In this document: positions 1-8,937 of the stretch, piece after piece
Layout of the letters: each line of letters starts with the position of its first letter
How positions within the stretch are numbered: the first letter of the stretch is position 1
DNA from: Candidatus Egaibacter danicus
GTDB lineage: Bacteria > Pseudomonadota > Gammaproteobacteria > Burkholderiales > Burkholderiaceae
Length of the DNA stretch: 10,745 nucleotides
Direction: 5' to 3'
Assembly: GCA_011391115.1 (NCBI GenBank)
Contig: JAABRC010000030.1
Span: 1 to 10,745, forward strand
The notes under the pieces: generated by a model
Told to the model about the DNA's origin: nothing
What the model saw: the letters and a program-made list of their open reading frames with translations, nothing else
Databases searched by the model: none
Program-made: the position numbers and the translations under genes

Positions 1-597
1 CAGCAAGGAGACGCCAATGACGTTTTCGGGTTTGACGTTGTAACCATACTGGGGATCAGCTAGCACCATGCGGACCAGTTCTTCACTGGCAGCACTGACC
101 ACAAATACATCAATGCCGTTTTGCATCAGCGTGTTGTATAGCTCTTGCTGGCCCCGTAGCAGCCGGGGCGCATGCACCAGCATGATCTGAACCTCGTCGC
201 CCACCAAGTATTCGGCAGGAATGGGTTTGCCCCAGGCCAGCAGGTCGTCCAGATGGACTTTCAATTCCTTCAGTGTGAATCCGGAAAAAATCTGCGATGC
301 CCATGGATAACCTACCTGATCGTCGATCTCACCCAGACGCAGGTAATAGCTGTGCAGGCTTTCGGTATGCGTGGCACTATCCCTGAACGGAATCAGCTTG
401 AGCGACGGGTCCATCGTTTCGCGGGTGAGCACGCCCCGCATTTCCATGAACGGTAACAGCGCCCCGACCAGATCATGGTGATACGACGTGTTGTCCGCAT
501 CAAAAATGGCAAATGCGCCACGGTGCGCGTTCGCCTGAATCAGTTGGCCCAGCTGCCTGGCCACGTCTTCGGGCCAATACTTTAATTGCACCGGCAT
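1..597 (-). CDS. pchP: Phosphorylcholine phosphatase, HAD family (3' part beyond left edge)
   Basis: Hydrolyses phosphorylcholine to choline and phosphate. An open frame of exactly 199 codons runs from the ATG at 595-597 to base 1 without a stop, so the C-terminal part is missing. It resembles Pseudomonas PchP throughout. HAD motif I is DADNT at residues 33-37 (two catalytic Asp; Pseudomonas has DMDNT). Motif II is the Ser of VVSAAS, about residue 168. The stretches DPSLKLIPF, GFTLKELK and YGYNVKPENVIGV are also family-like. Motifs III and IV lie outside the window. The ATG follows the betA stop by 4 bases, so translation is probably coupled to betA. An in-frame stop at 616-618 with no start codon in between rules out an upstream start. 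The protein therefore begins at about the mature end of the secreted Pseudomonas enzyme and has no signal peptide, which suggests a cytoplasmic enzyme. The family call is firm; the location is inferred. Confidence 0.88.
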   Translation of the reverse strand, partial: MPVQLKYWPEDVARQLGQLIQANAHRGAFAIFDADNTSYHHDLVGALLPFMEMRGVLTRETMDPSLKLIPFRDSATHTESLHSYYLRLGEIDDQVGYPWASQIFSGFTLKELKVHLDDLLAWGKPIPAEYLVGDEVQIMLVHAPRLLRGQQELYNTLMQNGIDVFVVSAASEELVRMVLADPQYGYNVKPENVIGVSLL

Positions 598-601
598 CTT
601 G

Positions 602-2278
602 TCAGCGCTGCTGCGTCAGGTAGTTGGGGTGAATGTACGAGGGTGCTCCGGACCTGGGCAACGGCGTGCGGCCACGTATGGCATCAGCCAGCTTCTCGGC
701 CATCATGATGGTCGGCACATTCAGGTTGCCACTCACCACATCGGGCATGATGGATGCATCGACCACGCGCAGGCTCTGCACGCCATGCACCCGGCCTTCA
801 TGGTCGGTGACTGCCATGTCGTCCGTGCCCATGCGGCAGGTACATGACGGGTGGTACGCGGTTTCGGCGTTGGCGCGGATGTGCTCATCAATCTGGGCAT
901 CCGTTTGCACGCCTGGCCCCGGTGACAGCTCCTCCCCACGGAAACGGTCAAACGCGGTCTGGGCAAATATCTCCCGTGTCAAGCGGATACCGGCCCGCAT
1001 TTCCTTGCGATCCTGTTCGGTACTCATGTAGTTGAACCGGATGACGGGCGGAGTAGTCGGCTGGCTATCGCGCAGCTTCACGTCGCCACGACTGGTCGGC
1101 CGCATGGGACCTACGTGGGCCTGAAAACCGTGACAGGTTGCAGGCGCCTTGCCATCGTAGCGCACCGCCATCGGTAAAAAGTGGTACTGCAGATCGGGGT
1201 GCTTGACGCCAGCCTCGCTGCGGATAAAGCCGCCTGATTCAAAATGGTTGGTGGCACCCAACCCTGTTCCAAACAGCAGCCATTCAACGCCGATCCGCAG
1301 CTTCACCAGCGGATTCAGGGCCGAGTAAAGGGTGATGGGTTCCGTGCATGCATACTGCACATAGGTCTCCATGTGATCCTGCAGGTTTTCGCCGACGCCT
1401 TTCAGCGGGGCTGTTACCGCAATACCCAGGGCTTTCAATTCATCCGGGTTCCCGATGCCCGACAACTGGAGGAGTTGGGGCGAATTGATGGCTCCGCCCG
1501 ACAGGATGACCTCGCGGGTTGCACGCAGTTGCTGCAGCTGCCCGCCATGGGACACCTCCACACCCACGGCACGCGGCGCACCGGCAGGCCCTTCAAACAT
1601 GACATGGGTCACGAGGCTGCGCGTCTGAAGTTTGAGGTTCTTGCGCGTGAGTGCCGGACGCAGATACGCCATGGCGGTACTCCAGCGTCGCCCTTTGTGG
1701 ACAGTCATGTCCATGGGGCCGAGGCCTTCCTGTTGATACCCGTTCATGTCTTCGGTGTAGGAGTAACCAGCCTGCTTGCCCGCCTCGATGAACGCGTTGT
1801 ACAACGGATTGCGACAAGCTCCGGTGCTGACGTGCAGGGGGCCTGAGTCGCCGCGATAAAGATCGCCCCCCTTGGCGCGTGTCTCGGCCTTGCGGAAATA
1901 CGGCAGGCAATCAGCGTAGGTCCAGTTTTCAAGCCCTGCCCGCGAGGCCCAACCGTCATAGTCCTGCGAATGGCCGCGAATATAAACCATGCCATTGATG
2001 GACGATGAACCACCAATGACGCGGCCGCGCGGACAATGAATCCGGCGCTGGTTCATGAAGGGCTCCGGCTCCGATTCGTACAGCCATGTGTATTTTTCAT
2101 TGGCCATCGGATAGGCCAGCGCCGAAGGCATGTGGATGAAGATGCTCTTGTCCCCGTCTCCCGCTTCCAGCAGTAAAACGCGCACATTTTCGTCTTCAGT
2201 CAACCGGTTCGCCAGCACACAACCGGCCGAGCCGGCGCCCACAATGATGTAGTCAAACTCTTCGTTCTTCATATCCAC
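602..2278 (-). CDS. betA: Choline dehydrogenase (GMC oxidoreductase)
   Basis: FAD-dependent, membrane-associated oxidation of choline to betaine aldehyde (and further to betaine), the first step of betaine synthesis. The 558-residue frame matches the usual length of about 556. The N-terminal FAD-binding loop is GAGSAG at residues 14-19. GMC signature 1 lies around 84-102 (RGRVIGGSSSINGMVYIRG) and signature 2 around 261-276 (GGAINSPQLLQLSGIG). The catalytic His is in AYHPSCTCRMG (H476), and the C-terminal VVDASIMP...GNLN block is intact. The first codon used here is GTG at 2276-2278. An ATG two codons later (2270-2272) has an AAGG nine bases upstream and would give 556 residues, so it may be the true start. 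The gene follows betB by 6 bases and precedes pchP by 4, forming a betB-betA-pchP unit. Confidence 0.96.
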   Translation of the reverse strand: MDMKNEEFDYIIVGAGSAGCVLANRLTEDENVRVLLLEAGDGDKSIFIHMPSALAYPMANEKYTWLYESEPEPFMNQRRIHCPRGRVIGGSSSINGMVYIRGHSQDYDGWASRAGLENWTYADCLPYFRKAETRAKGGDLYRGDSGPLHVSTGACRNPLYNAFIEAGKQAGYSYTEDMNGYQQEGLGPMDMTVHKGRRWSTAMAYLRPALTRKNLKLQTRSLVTHVMFEGPAGAPRAVGVEVSHGGQLQQLRATREVILSGGAINSPQLLQLSGIGNPDELKALGIAVTAPLKGVGENLQDHMETYVQYACTEPITLYSALNPLVKLRIGVEWLLFGTGLGATNHFESGGFIRSEAGVKHPDLQYHFLPMAVRYDGKAPATCHGFQAHVGPMRPTSRGDVKLRDSQPTTPPVIRFNYMSTEQDRKEMRAGIRLTREIFAQTAFDRFRGEELSPGPGVQTDAQIDEHIRANAETAYHPSCTCRMGTDDMAVTDHEGRVHGVQSLRVVDASIMPDVVSGNLNVPTIMMAEKLADAIRGRTPLPRSGAPSYIHPNYLTQQR

Positions 2279-2284
2279 CTGCCT

Positions 2285-3745
2285 TCAGCGATAGCCGCAG
2301 GCCACTTCGCCCAATTCAACATAAACCGTCTTCAGCTGGGTGTAGTGGTCCAAGGCCACCATGCTGTTTTCATGCCCTATACCCGACTCACCCGCACCGC
2401 CAAACGGCATTTCAATCGGGGTCACGTTGTAGTTGTTGATCCAGCAGATGCCGGCCTTCAGGCGCGCGGCCACGCGATGGCCACGCGCAATGTCTCGCGT
2501 GAAAACACCCGCCGCAAGACCGAAACGCGACGCGTTGGCACGTGAGATCACTTCGGCCTCATCGTCGAAAACCAGCATGGACAGAACCGGGCCAAAGATT
2601 TCCTCACGAACAATTCGCATGTCGTCGCGGCAATTGGAAAAAATCGTGGGCGCAACAAAGTTGCCATCGGGAAGACCCGGCACGTCAACCCGCTTCCCGC
2701 CATAAGACAGCGTCGCCCCTTCGGCTACGCCACTGGCAATGTAGTCCAGTACCTTGTCTGTATGGGCGGCGGAAATCAGCGCACCCACTTCCGTAACGGT
2801 ATCCATCGGATCGCCAACCCGCAACAATGCGGTGCGCTCATGCAACCTGGCAAGAAACCGGTCCGCAAGCCCGCGCTGGACAAACACGCGGGTGCAATTC
2901 GTGCAAACCTCACCCTGGGTGTAGAAGTTGCCCATCATCGCTGCGGCAACAGCCTGCTCCATGTCCGCGTCATCAAAGATGATCAGCGGCGATTTGCCAC
3001 CGAGTTCCATGGTGACGCGCTTCAATGTGCCGGCAGCCGTTTGCATCACCTTTTTACCAGTGGGTACTGAGCCGGTAACCGAAACTTTGGCCACACCGGG
3101 ATGAGCAGCCAGCAAGGCGCCGGTTGTGCCCCGACCTTGCAAGACATTGAATACACCTGACGGGACCCCCGCTTCCAGATAAATTTCGGCCAGCTTGAGT
3201 GCAGTGACCGGCGTGAGTTCTGAAGGCTTGAAAATCATTGCATTGCCTGCCGCCAGCGCAGGGGCTGATTTCCAGCAGGCAATTTGCAGGGGATAGTTCC
3301 AGGCCCCGATACCCACGCAAACGCCCAGTGGTTCACGACGCGTATAGGCGAATGCATTCTTCAGCGGGTATTGGGCCCCTGCCAGCGTGGCTGCAGCACC
3401 GGCGAAGTATTCGATGCAGTCTGCGCCGCTGTGCACATCCACCACCAGCGCTTCCTGCAGCGGCTTTCCGCAGTCCTGAACTTCGAGGGCAGCCAATTCT
3501 TCATTGCGCGACCGCAACAGTTGTGCTGCGCGATAAAGAATACGTCCGCGCTCGGTACCGGTCATGGCCGACCAGACTTCGAACCCGCGCTGGGCTGCTG
3601 CCACCGCCGCTTCCACATCAACCGCTACGGCGTCGTAAACAGCGGCAACCGCCTTGCCGGTGGCCGGGTTGATCGTCTCGAAGCGCTCACCTCCGCCACG
3701 CAAAGGTTTCCCGTCAACAAAACTTGTTACGGTCATCTCAGTCAT
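2285..3745 (-). CDS. betB: Betaine aldehyde dehydrogenase
   Basis: NAD(P)-dependent oxidation of betaine aldehyde to glycine betaine in the cytoplasm, the second step after BetA. It is a full-length aldehyde dehydrogenase of 486 residues (family about 490). The oxyanion-hole Asn is in AWNYP (N150), and the cofactor-binding Lys is in FKPSE (K173). The general-base Glu is in MELGGK (E247), the catalytic Cys in GEVCTN (C281), and the EEIFGPV motif is near 381-387. A second Cys sits three residues after the nucleophile (CTNC). The ATG at 3743-3745 has a GGGG stretch about 7 bases upstream. The gene is followed immediately by betA. A strong terminator lies 34 bases upstream of its start, between choX and betB, so expression needs either readthrough or a promoter overlapping the terminator. 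No betI repressor gene is present in the window. Confidence 0.95.
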   Translation of the reverse strand: MTEMTVTSFVDGKPLRGGGERFETINPATGKAVAAVYDAVAVDVEAAVAAAQRGFEVWSAMTGTERGRILYRAAQLLRSRNEELAALEVQDCGKPLQEALVVDVHSGADCIEYFAGAAATLAGAQYPLKNAFAYTRREPLGVCVGIGAWNYPLQIACWKSAPALAAGNAMIFKPSELTPVTALKLAEIYLEAGVPSGVFNVLQGRGTTGALLAAHPGVAKVSVTGSVPTGKKVMQTAAGTLKRVTMELGGKSPLIIFDDADMEQAVAAAMMGNFYTQGEVCTNCTRVFVQRGLADRFLARLHERTALLRVGDPMDTVTEVGALISAAHTDKVLDYIASGVAEGATLSYGGKRVDVPGLPDGNFVAPTIFSNCRDDMRIVREEIFGPVLSMLVFDDEAEVISRANASRFGLAAGVFTRDIARGHRVAARLKAGICWINNYNVTPIEMPFGGAGESGIGHENSMVALDHYTQLKTVYVELGEVACGYR

Positions 3746-3779
3746 ACATACCCCGTTCTACCTGCAAATTCGTGTTCAT

Positions 3780-3815
3780 AAAAAACCACTGCGGCTCAAC
3801 AGGGTTGAGCCGCAG
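3780..3815 (-). terminator. Rho-independent terminator after choX
   Basis: On the minus strand a perfect 12-bp stem (CTGCGGCTCAAC / GTTGAGCCGCAG, 3789-3815) with a 3-base loop is followed by TGG and six T residues (3780-3785). It lies 64 bases after the choX stop and 34 bases before the betB start. This is a textbook intrinsic terminator for choX transcription. It implies that betBA either depends on partial readthrough or has a separate start. Confidence 0.9.
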
Positions 3816-3830
3816 TCGGCCTCGCATCCA

Positions 3831-3886
3831 GTGCGAACCGCCGCACACCAGACGCGTGCCGCGGTGTGACAGTCTGAGATCAGACT
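3831..3886. repeat. Small inverted repeats between choX and the terminator
   Basis: Three short inverted repeats lie here. GTGCG/CGCAC is at 3831-3835 and 3842-3846, and CACACC/GGTGTG at 3844-3849 and 3863-3868. A 7-bp pair AGTCTGA/TCAGACT with a 2-base spacer is at 3871-3886 and spans the choX stop codon. They could be weak RNA stems or an operator-like site, or arise by chance. No function can be assigned. Confidence 0.35.
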
Positions 3887-4824
3887 TTCAACGCGCCTTT
3901 GACAGCGGCTGCACCGTCTTTGCCGTCAAGGGTTTTAACGCCGTTAAGCCATTTGTCCAGCACGGCCGGGTTTTTCTTGAGGAAGTTTCGGGCGGCCACA
4001 TTGGGCTTCACTTTTTCCAGAATGGGAACCATCACCTGGTTTTCCATATCCGTCGTGAACTGCAGGTTCTTCAGGAAGGTCGCCACATTGGGGCAACGCG
4101 TTTCATAGGAAGGAGGGATGGCGGTATACACCTTGGCCTCACCCAGGTTGGGGCCAAATATGTCGTCCCCCCCCTGCAGATAGCTCATTTTCATCTGCAC
4201 GTTCATGGGATGCGGTTCCCAACCCAGGAAAACGATGGCTTTCTGGGCTTTGGCAGCGCGCTGGGCTTCGACCAGCATACCCGCCTCGGAAGACTCCACC
4301 ATTTTGAAGCTCTTCAAGCCAAACTTGTTGTCCTTGATCATTCCGGCAATCAGCGCGTTACCGTCGTTACCTGGCTCGATGCCATAAATCTTGCCACCCA
4401 GATCTTTCTCGAACTTGGCAATGTCAGCGAAAGTCTTGAGGCCCTTGTCATACAGGTACGTGGGGACAGCCAGTGTGTATTTCGCGCCCACCAGGTTCGG
4501 GGTCTCCAGTACCTTGATGTCACCAGCTTTCACGAAGGGCTCGATTTGGGGCGTCATGGAAGGGTTCCAGTAACCCAGAAACACATCAATCTGTTTCTTT
4601 TTCATGCCGGCAAAGGCAATGGGTATGGAAGCGATCGTCACGGTCGGCTTGTAGCCAAGCCCTTCAAGCACCACGGATGCCATACCTGTGGTTGCAGCAA
4701 TGTCGCTCCAACCCACATCTGCAAACCGAACGGTTTTGCAACTGGCATCATCTGCCAACGCACTCTGGGCACTCAGGGCTGCCAAAGCGGCAACGACACC
4801 AACCCGTTTCATACTCAATTTCAT
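3880..4824 (-). CDS. choX: Choline ABC transporter substrate-binding protein ChoX
   Basis: Periplasmic protein that captures choline for an ABC importer (OpuAC/ProX-like fold, ChoX type). The 314-residue product starts with a Sec signal peptide (MKLSMKR, then a hydrophobic Ala-rich core) with likely cleavage after SALA, residue 24. The aromatic choline box known from Sinorhizobium ChoX is present: W39 and D41 (VGWSD), W86 (GYWNP), Y116 (AKYTL), N153 (PGNDGN) and W202 (GWEPHP). C29 and C244 match the positions of the rhizobial disulfide pair. The ATG at 4822-4824 has a strong AAGGAG five bases upstream. It sits alone, with no permease or ATPase gene on either side, and is followed by an intrinsic terminator. 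A general betaine-binding protein is the alternative, but the residue pattern favours choline. Confidence 0.93.
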   Translation of the reverse strand: MKLSMKRVGVVAALAALSAQSALADDASCKTVRFADVGWSDIAATTGMASVVLEGLGYKPTVTIASIPIAFAGMKKKQIDVFLGYWNPSMTPQIEPFVKAGDIKVLETPNLVGAKYTLAVPTYLYDKGLKTFADIAKFEKDLGGKIYGIEPGNDGNALIAGMIKDNKFGLKSFKMVESSEAGMLVEAQRAAKAQKAIVFLGWEPHPMNVQMKMSYLQGGDDIFGPNLGEAKVYTAIPPSYETRCPNVATFLKNLQFTTDMENQVMVPILEKVKPNVAARNFLKKNPAVLDKWLNGVKTLDGKDGAAAVKGALKV

Positions 4825-4944
4825 GCTGACTCCTTGTTGCTGTTAAAAAAATGACTGACTCTACGCAAGACTCCTACCCACAGACCTCATTGTGAACAGA
4901 CTGCGGCTGCAAATGCGCAATGGACGCTGTTTTATTCACGGTAT
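4825..4944. other. Intergenic region between the RACo-like gene and choX
   Basis: This 120-base gap separates the corrinoid operon from the choline module. It holds the choX ribosome binding site and a run of seven T residues on the minus strand (4845-4851). No convincing hairpin precedes the T run, so I do not call a terminator. It is the longest gap upstream of choX and the natural place for a choX promoter, but I could not identify convincing -35/-10 boxes or a clear regulator palindrome by eye. A loose CATTG/CAATG pair flanks about 25 bases in the middle. Confidence 0.4.
4830..4835 (-). promoter_or_regulatory. Ribosome binding site of choX
   Basis: AAGGAG on the minus strand, 5 bases before the choX ATG. 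It is the strongest Shine-Dalgarno match noted in the window. This fits a periplasmic binding protein that must be made in excess over its transporter. Confidence 0.75.
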
Positions 4945-6975
4945 TTACCCGGATTTGGCTTCACGACGTGAAGCGCGGCGACCCCGCGTACTGGCTTCTG
5001 AACTGATCACCACGCGCTCCGGCAATGACACGACTTCACGCAGTCGCTCGAAAGGCGCCGTCAGATGCGGGATCGCCATTGCTTCAACAAAAAACTCCTG
5101 GAAGCGCGGCTCCACCGCCGTTTCAATTTTTTCGACGCGGCGCACCAGTTGCTCAATGTTACGGCGGGACCGCTGGTCCAGCAGTGCGATACGCGCGCCA
5201 GTTCCGGCAGCGTTTCCGGCAGAGCTGACCTGATCCAGCGCGCAGTCGGGAATCATGCCCAGAACCATGGCGTACTTGACATCAATATGACTGCCAAATG
5301 CACCAGCCAACCGGATCCGGTCCACCTTCTCCACGCCCATCCGCTCCATGAGCAGGCGCACGCCAGCATATAGCGCCGCCTTGCCCAGTTGAATGGCCCG
5401 AACGTCGTTCTGCATGACTTTCAAGGCAGGCGCGGAACCCGTGGCCGGGTATAGCTCATATGAAAAGGTACGCCCATCAGCCTGGATGCGTGGATTGCGG
5501 GTCACCATGGCGCCATTGATGGTGCCGTCATGCAGGATGATGCCGGCCAGGTACATTTCGGCAAGCACTTCAATGATGCCGGAGCCGCAAACACCCGTCA
5601 CACCCGTTCCTGCCGTTGCCTGTGCAAAGCCCGGATCATCAGACCACAGATCACAACCGATGACCTTGAAACGGGGCTCCAGGGTTTGCGAATCGATACG
5701 CACGCGCTCAATAGCTCCGGGAGCAGCACGCTGCCCGCAACTGATCTGGGCGCCTTCAAAAGCAGGCCCTGTAGGGCTGGAACACGCGAGCAGGCGCTGG
5801 TTGTTTCCCAACACGATTTCGGCGTTGGTGCCCACATCCACCAGCAAGGTAATCTTGTCTGACAAATCAGGGCGTTCAGCCAATATCACACCAGCCGTGT
5901 CAGCACCCACGTGCCCCGCGATGCAGGGCAACACGTAAATGCGGGCGTTACGGTGAATGGCAAAGTCGATTTCCACTGCCCACAAGGTGATAGCCCGATC
6001 CGTCGCCAGCGCAAAGGGTGCACCACCCAGCTCGACCGGGTTGATGCCCAATAGCAGGTGATGCATGATGGGATTGCCGACGAAGGTGGCTTCCAGAATG
6101 TCTTGCGGCACGATGCCCGCCCGTCGAGACACCTCGGCTGCCAGTTCATTCAGGGCGGCGCGGACCGCAGCAGTCATTTCCTTCTCGCCACCCGGATTCA
6201 TCATCACGTAGGAAACACGGCTCATCAAATCCTCACCAAACCGGATTTGAGGGTTCATCACACCAGCCGACGCCACCACTTCACCCGAGGCCAGATGGCA
6301 TAGATGCGCGGCAATGGTTGTGGAGCCAACGTCAATAGCCAACCCATAGGCGTGCTCACGAAAACCGGGCCACACAGCCACAATTTGCTGACCGGCATGC
6401 ACGGCAACCGTCACTTTCCAGTCACCCTGCCGCAAGGCCGTTTGCAACTGCTGCAACACAATCACGTCGCAGGCCAGATCGGTCAGTCGCCATTCAAATT
6501 CCAGTGCGTCTTCCAGACGGCGCAAGTCACCGGAGGGGTCATGCATATCCGGTTGCTGCACTTCCACAAAATGCAGGCGAATCAATGGATCCAGTTCAAC
6601 GTCGTGTGCCTCCGCCTCTTTGCGCACAACCTGTTTGTGTACCTGACTGCTGGAGGGCACATCAATCACCACGTCGCCGAGAACCTGCGTGGAGCAGGAA
6701 AGCCTGCGGCCGGCCTCCATAGGCTGGGTACTGCAATAGGTCTGCTCAACAGGCGAGACGGGCGAGAGGTTTTCAGCACGCGAAACCAGCCCATGCTTGG
6801 CAAACTCGCCTTCAGACACCAGAACCTGGCAACGCCCACAAATACCACGGCCGCCACACACTGAATCAATATCCACACCCAGCGAGCGGGCTGCCTGCAG
6901 AACCGGCGTGCCCACAGGAAAGCGGCCGCGCCGCCCGGACGGGGTGAAAACAACCAGCGCGTCTTTACCGCTCAC
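4945..6975 (-). CDS. RACo-like corrinoid reductive activator (2Fe-2S ferredoxin + ASKHA ATPase, DUF4445)
   Basis: Predicted to reduce inactive Co(II) corrinoid to Co(I) using ATP, rescuing the corrinoid protein after accidental oxidation. The N-terminal ferredoxin domain (about residues 5-105) has the [2Fe-2S] Cys set C40, C46, C49 and C94 (CGGRGICGRC...RLSC). A linker domain follows. The C-terminal ASKHA part shows phosphate-binding motifs DVGSTT (215-220), DVGTNAE (380-386), GVCGSGII (about 462-469) and the late LAGAFGSH block. Length, 676 residues, is near the family's 600-700. It lacks the C-terminal 4Fe-4S pair of methanogen RamA and is closer to the acetogen RACo layout. The start is GTG (6973-6975) with AGGAG seven bases upstream. 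It is the last gene of the operon, 31 bases after the methyltransferase gene. The family is clear; the corrinoid partner is inferred from the neighbouring genes. Confidence 0.9.
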   Translation of the reverse strand: MSGKDALVVFTPSGRRGRFPVGTPVLQAARSLGVDIDSVCGGRGICGRCQVLVSEGEFAKHGLVSRAENLSPVSPVEQTYCSTQPMEAGRRLSCSTQVLGDVVIDVPSSSQVHKQVVRKEAEAHDVELDPLIRLHFVEVQQPDMHDPSGDLRRLEDALEFEWRLTDLACDVIVLQQLQTALRQGDWKVTVAVHAGQQIVAVWPGFREHAYGLAIDVGSTTIAAHLCHLASGEVVASAGVMNPQIRFGEDLMSRVSYVMMNPGGEKEMTAAVRAALNELAAEVSRRAGIVPQDILEATFVGNPIMHHLLLGINPVELGGAPFALATDRAITLWAVEIDFAIHRNARIYVLPCIAGHVGADTAGVILAERPDLSDKITLLVDVGTNAEIVLGNNQRLLACSSPTGPAFEGAQISCGQRAAPGAIERVRIDSQTLEPRFKVIGCDLWSDDPGFAQATAGTGVTGVCGSGIIEVLAEMYLAGIILHDGTINGAMVTRNPRIQADGRTFSYELYPATGSAPALKVMQNDVRAIQLGKAALYAGVRLLMERMGVEKVDRIRLAGAFGSHIDVKYAMVLGMIPDCALDQVSSAGNAAGTGARIALLDQRSRRNIEQLVRRVEKIETAVEPRFQEFFVEAMAIPHLTAPFERLREVVSLPERVVISSEASTRGRRASRREAKSG

Positions 6976-6982
6976 TGCCTTG

Positions 6983-6987
6983 CTCCT
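6983..6987 (-). promoter_or_regulatory. Ribosome binding site of the RACo-like gene
   Basis: AGGAG on the minus strand, 7 bases before a GTG codon. It supports the GTG at 6975 as the start, since no nearby ATG would keep the ferredoxin domain whole. Confidence 0.65.
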
Positions 6988-7006
6988 GCCTGAAAGGCGA
7001 TATCAG

Positions 7007-7917
<911 letters not shown>

Positions 7918-7921
<4 letters not shown>

Positions 7922-8937
7922 GTTGTTTCCTTCGCTGTTTGTGTTTCTGTATCACGCCCCGGATACCAGGGCACCCGACCATTGAGTACGCCGGACCGTT
8001 CAATGATCTCGGCAACGGACTCTTCCTGCCGATAGGCCATCAGATGAACACCCGACACACCTTTTATCTCCCGGATTTCCTGGATCAGGTCAATGCACAC
8101 CTGACGTCCTTCGAGCGCAGGCTTCTCGGCACCGGCCATGCGTTTGATGACTGCATCCGGAATATGAATGCCGGGAACATTGGTACGCATCCAGTCTGCA
8201 GCCTTGGCTGAACGCAACGGACCTACGCCCACAAGAATGAAAACCTTGCCAAGCAGGCCTATGTCCTCTACTCGCTGCATGAACGTCTTGAGCCGTGGCA
8301 CGTCATAACAGTACTGGGTCTGAATGAACTGCGCACCCGCCGCAACTTTCTTGGCCAATCGCTCGGCACGCCATTCAAAAGGCAGCCCGAACGGATTCGC
8401 GGCAGCCCCAAAAAAAACACGTGGCGCAAAAGTAACCTTGCGCCCACTCTGAAATTTGTGTTCATCACGAAGAGTACGGCCGATTTCCAGCAATGACATG
8501 CAGTCCAGATCAAAGACCGGCTTGGCCTGCGGATGGTCTCCGGACTGAACGCCATCGCCAGTCAGGCACAACATGTTGGCCACACCCATGGCGGCGCCAC
8601 CCAGAATGTCTCCCTGAATGGCTATGCGGTTCTTGTCCCTGCAGGAGATCTGCATAACCGGCGCGTAACCTATGCGGGTGAGCAGCGCGCAGACCGCGAG
8701 GCTCGACATATGGCAGTTGGCGCCGCTGCCATCGGTCGCGTTGATCGCGTCCACATACCCGTCAAACACCCTCGCACGCCGATAAACATCTTCCGGATCG
8801 GCAGAATCGGGAGGATCCAGCTCGGACGTCACCGCAAATGCACCGGCACGCAATACGCGCTCCAGCCTGCCTGGTGAAGTATGCCCCGGCAGGATGGGCA
8901 GCGGGTAGCCAGGCACTGGCTCGTCTTCGAACTTCAT
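7918..8937 (-). CDS. metF: Methylenetetrahydrofolate reductase, MetF family
   Basis: Interconverts 5-methyl-THF and 5,10-methylene-THF using FAD. In this operon the likely direction is oxidation of methyl-THF made from methyl-corrinoid, feeding the one-carbon pool. The 339-residue protein carries MTHFR barrel features: the active-site Glu segment TSELDPP (E39), the NATDG and LTGDG stretches (66-70, 125-129) where flavin binding is expected, and FIQTQYCYD (204-212). It is about 40 residues longer than E. coli MetF (296), partly through an N-terminal extension rich in Pro. The ATG overlaps the stop of the upstream MetV-like gene by 4 bases (ATGA), and its own stop overlaps the next start by 4. 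It is probably not the biosynthetic copy for methionine, given its partners. Confidence 0.9.

Noticed and set aside
4167..4174. Eight-C tract within choX as a phase-variable repeat
   Set aside because: It encodes two Gly codons in an intact frame, and no other sign of phase variation is present.
4845..4851. Run of seven T on the minus strand after the RACo-like gene, as a terminator
   Set aside because: No stable GC-rich hairpin directly precedes it.
3724..4854. Long plus-strand open frame opposite choX (376 codons)
   Set aside because: It is antisense to a clearly conserved gene, has no recognisable domain, and is His/Phe-rich as expected of a shadow frame.
4840..4868. Possible sigma-70 promoter for choX (TTGCGT, 17 bases, TAACAG on the minus strand)
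   Set aside because: Each box matches the consensus at only 3 of 6 positions, and the start site would fall inside the choX ribosome binding site.
8410..8417. Eight-T tract followed by GGGG within the MetF-like gene, as a slippage or phase-variation site
   Set aside because: The frame is intact and encodes conserved MetF sequence (VFFGAA). A single tract of this length is not good evidence for programmed slippage.
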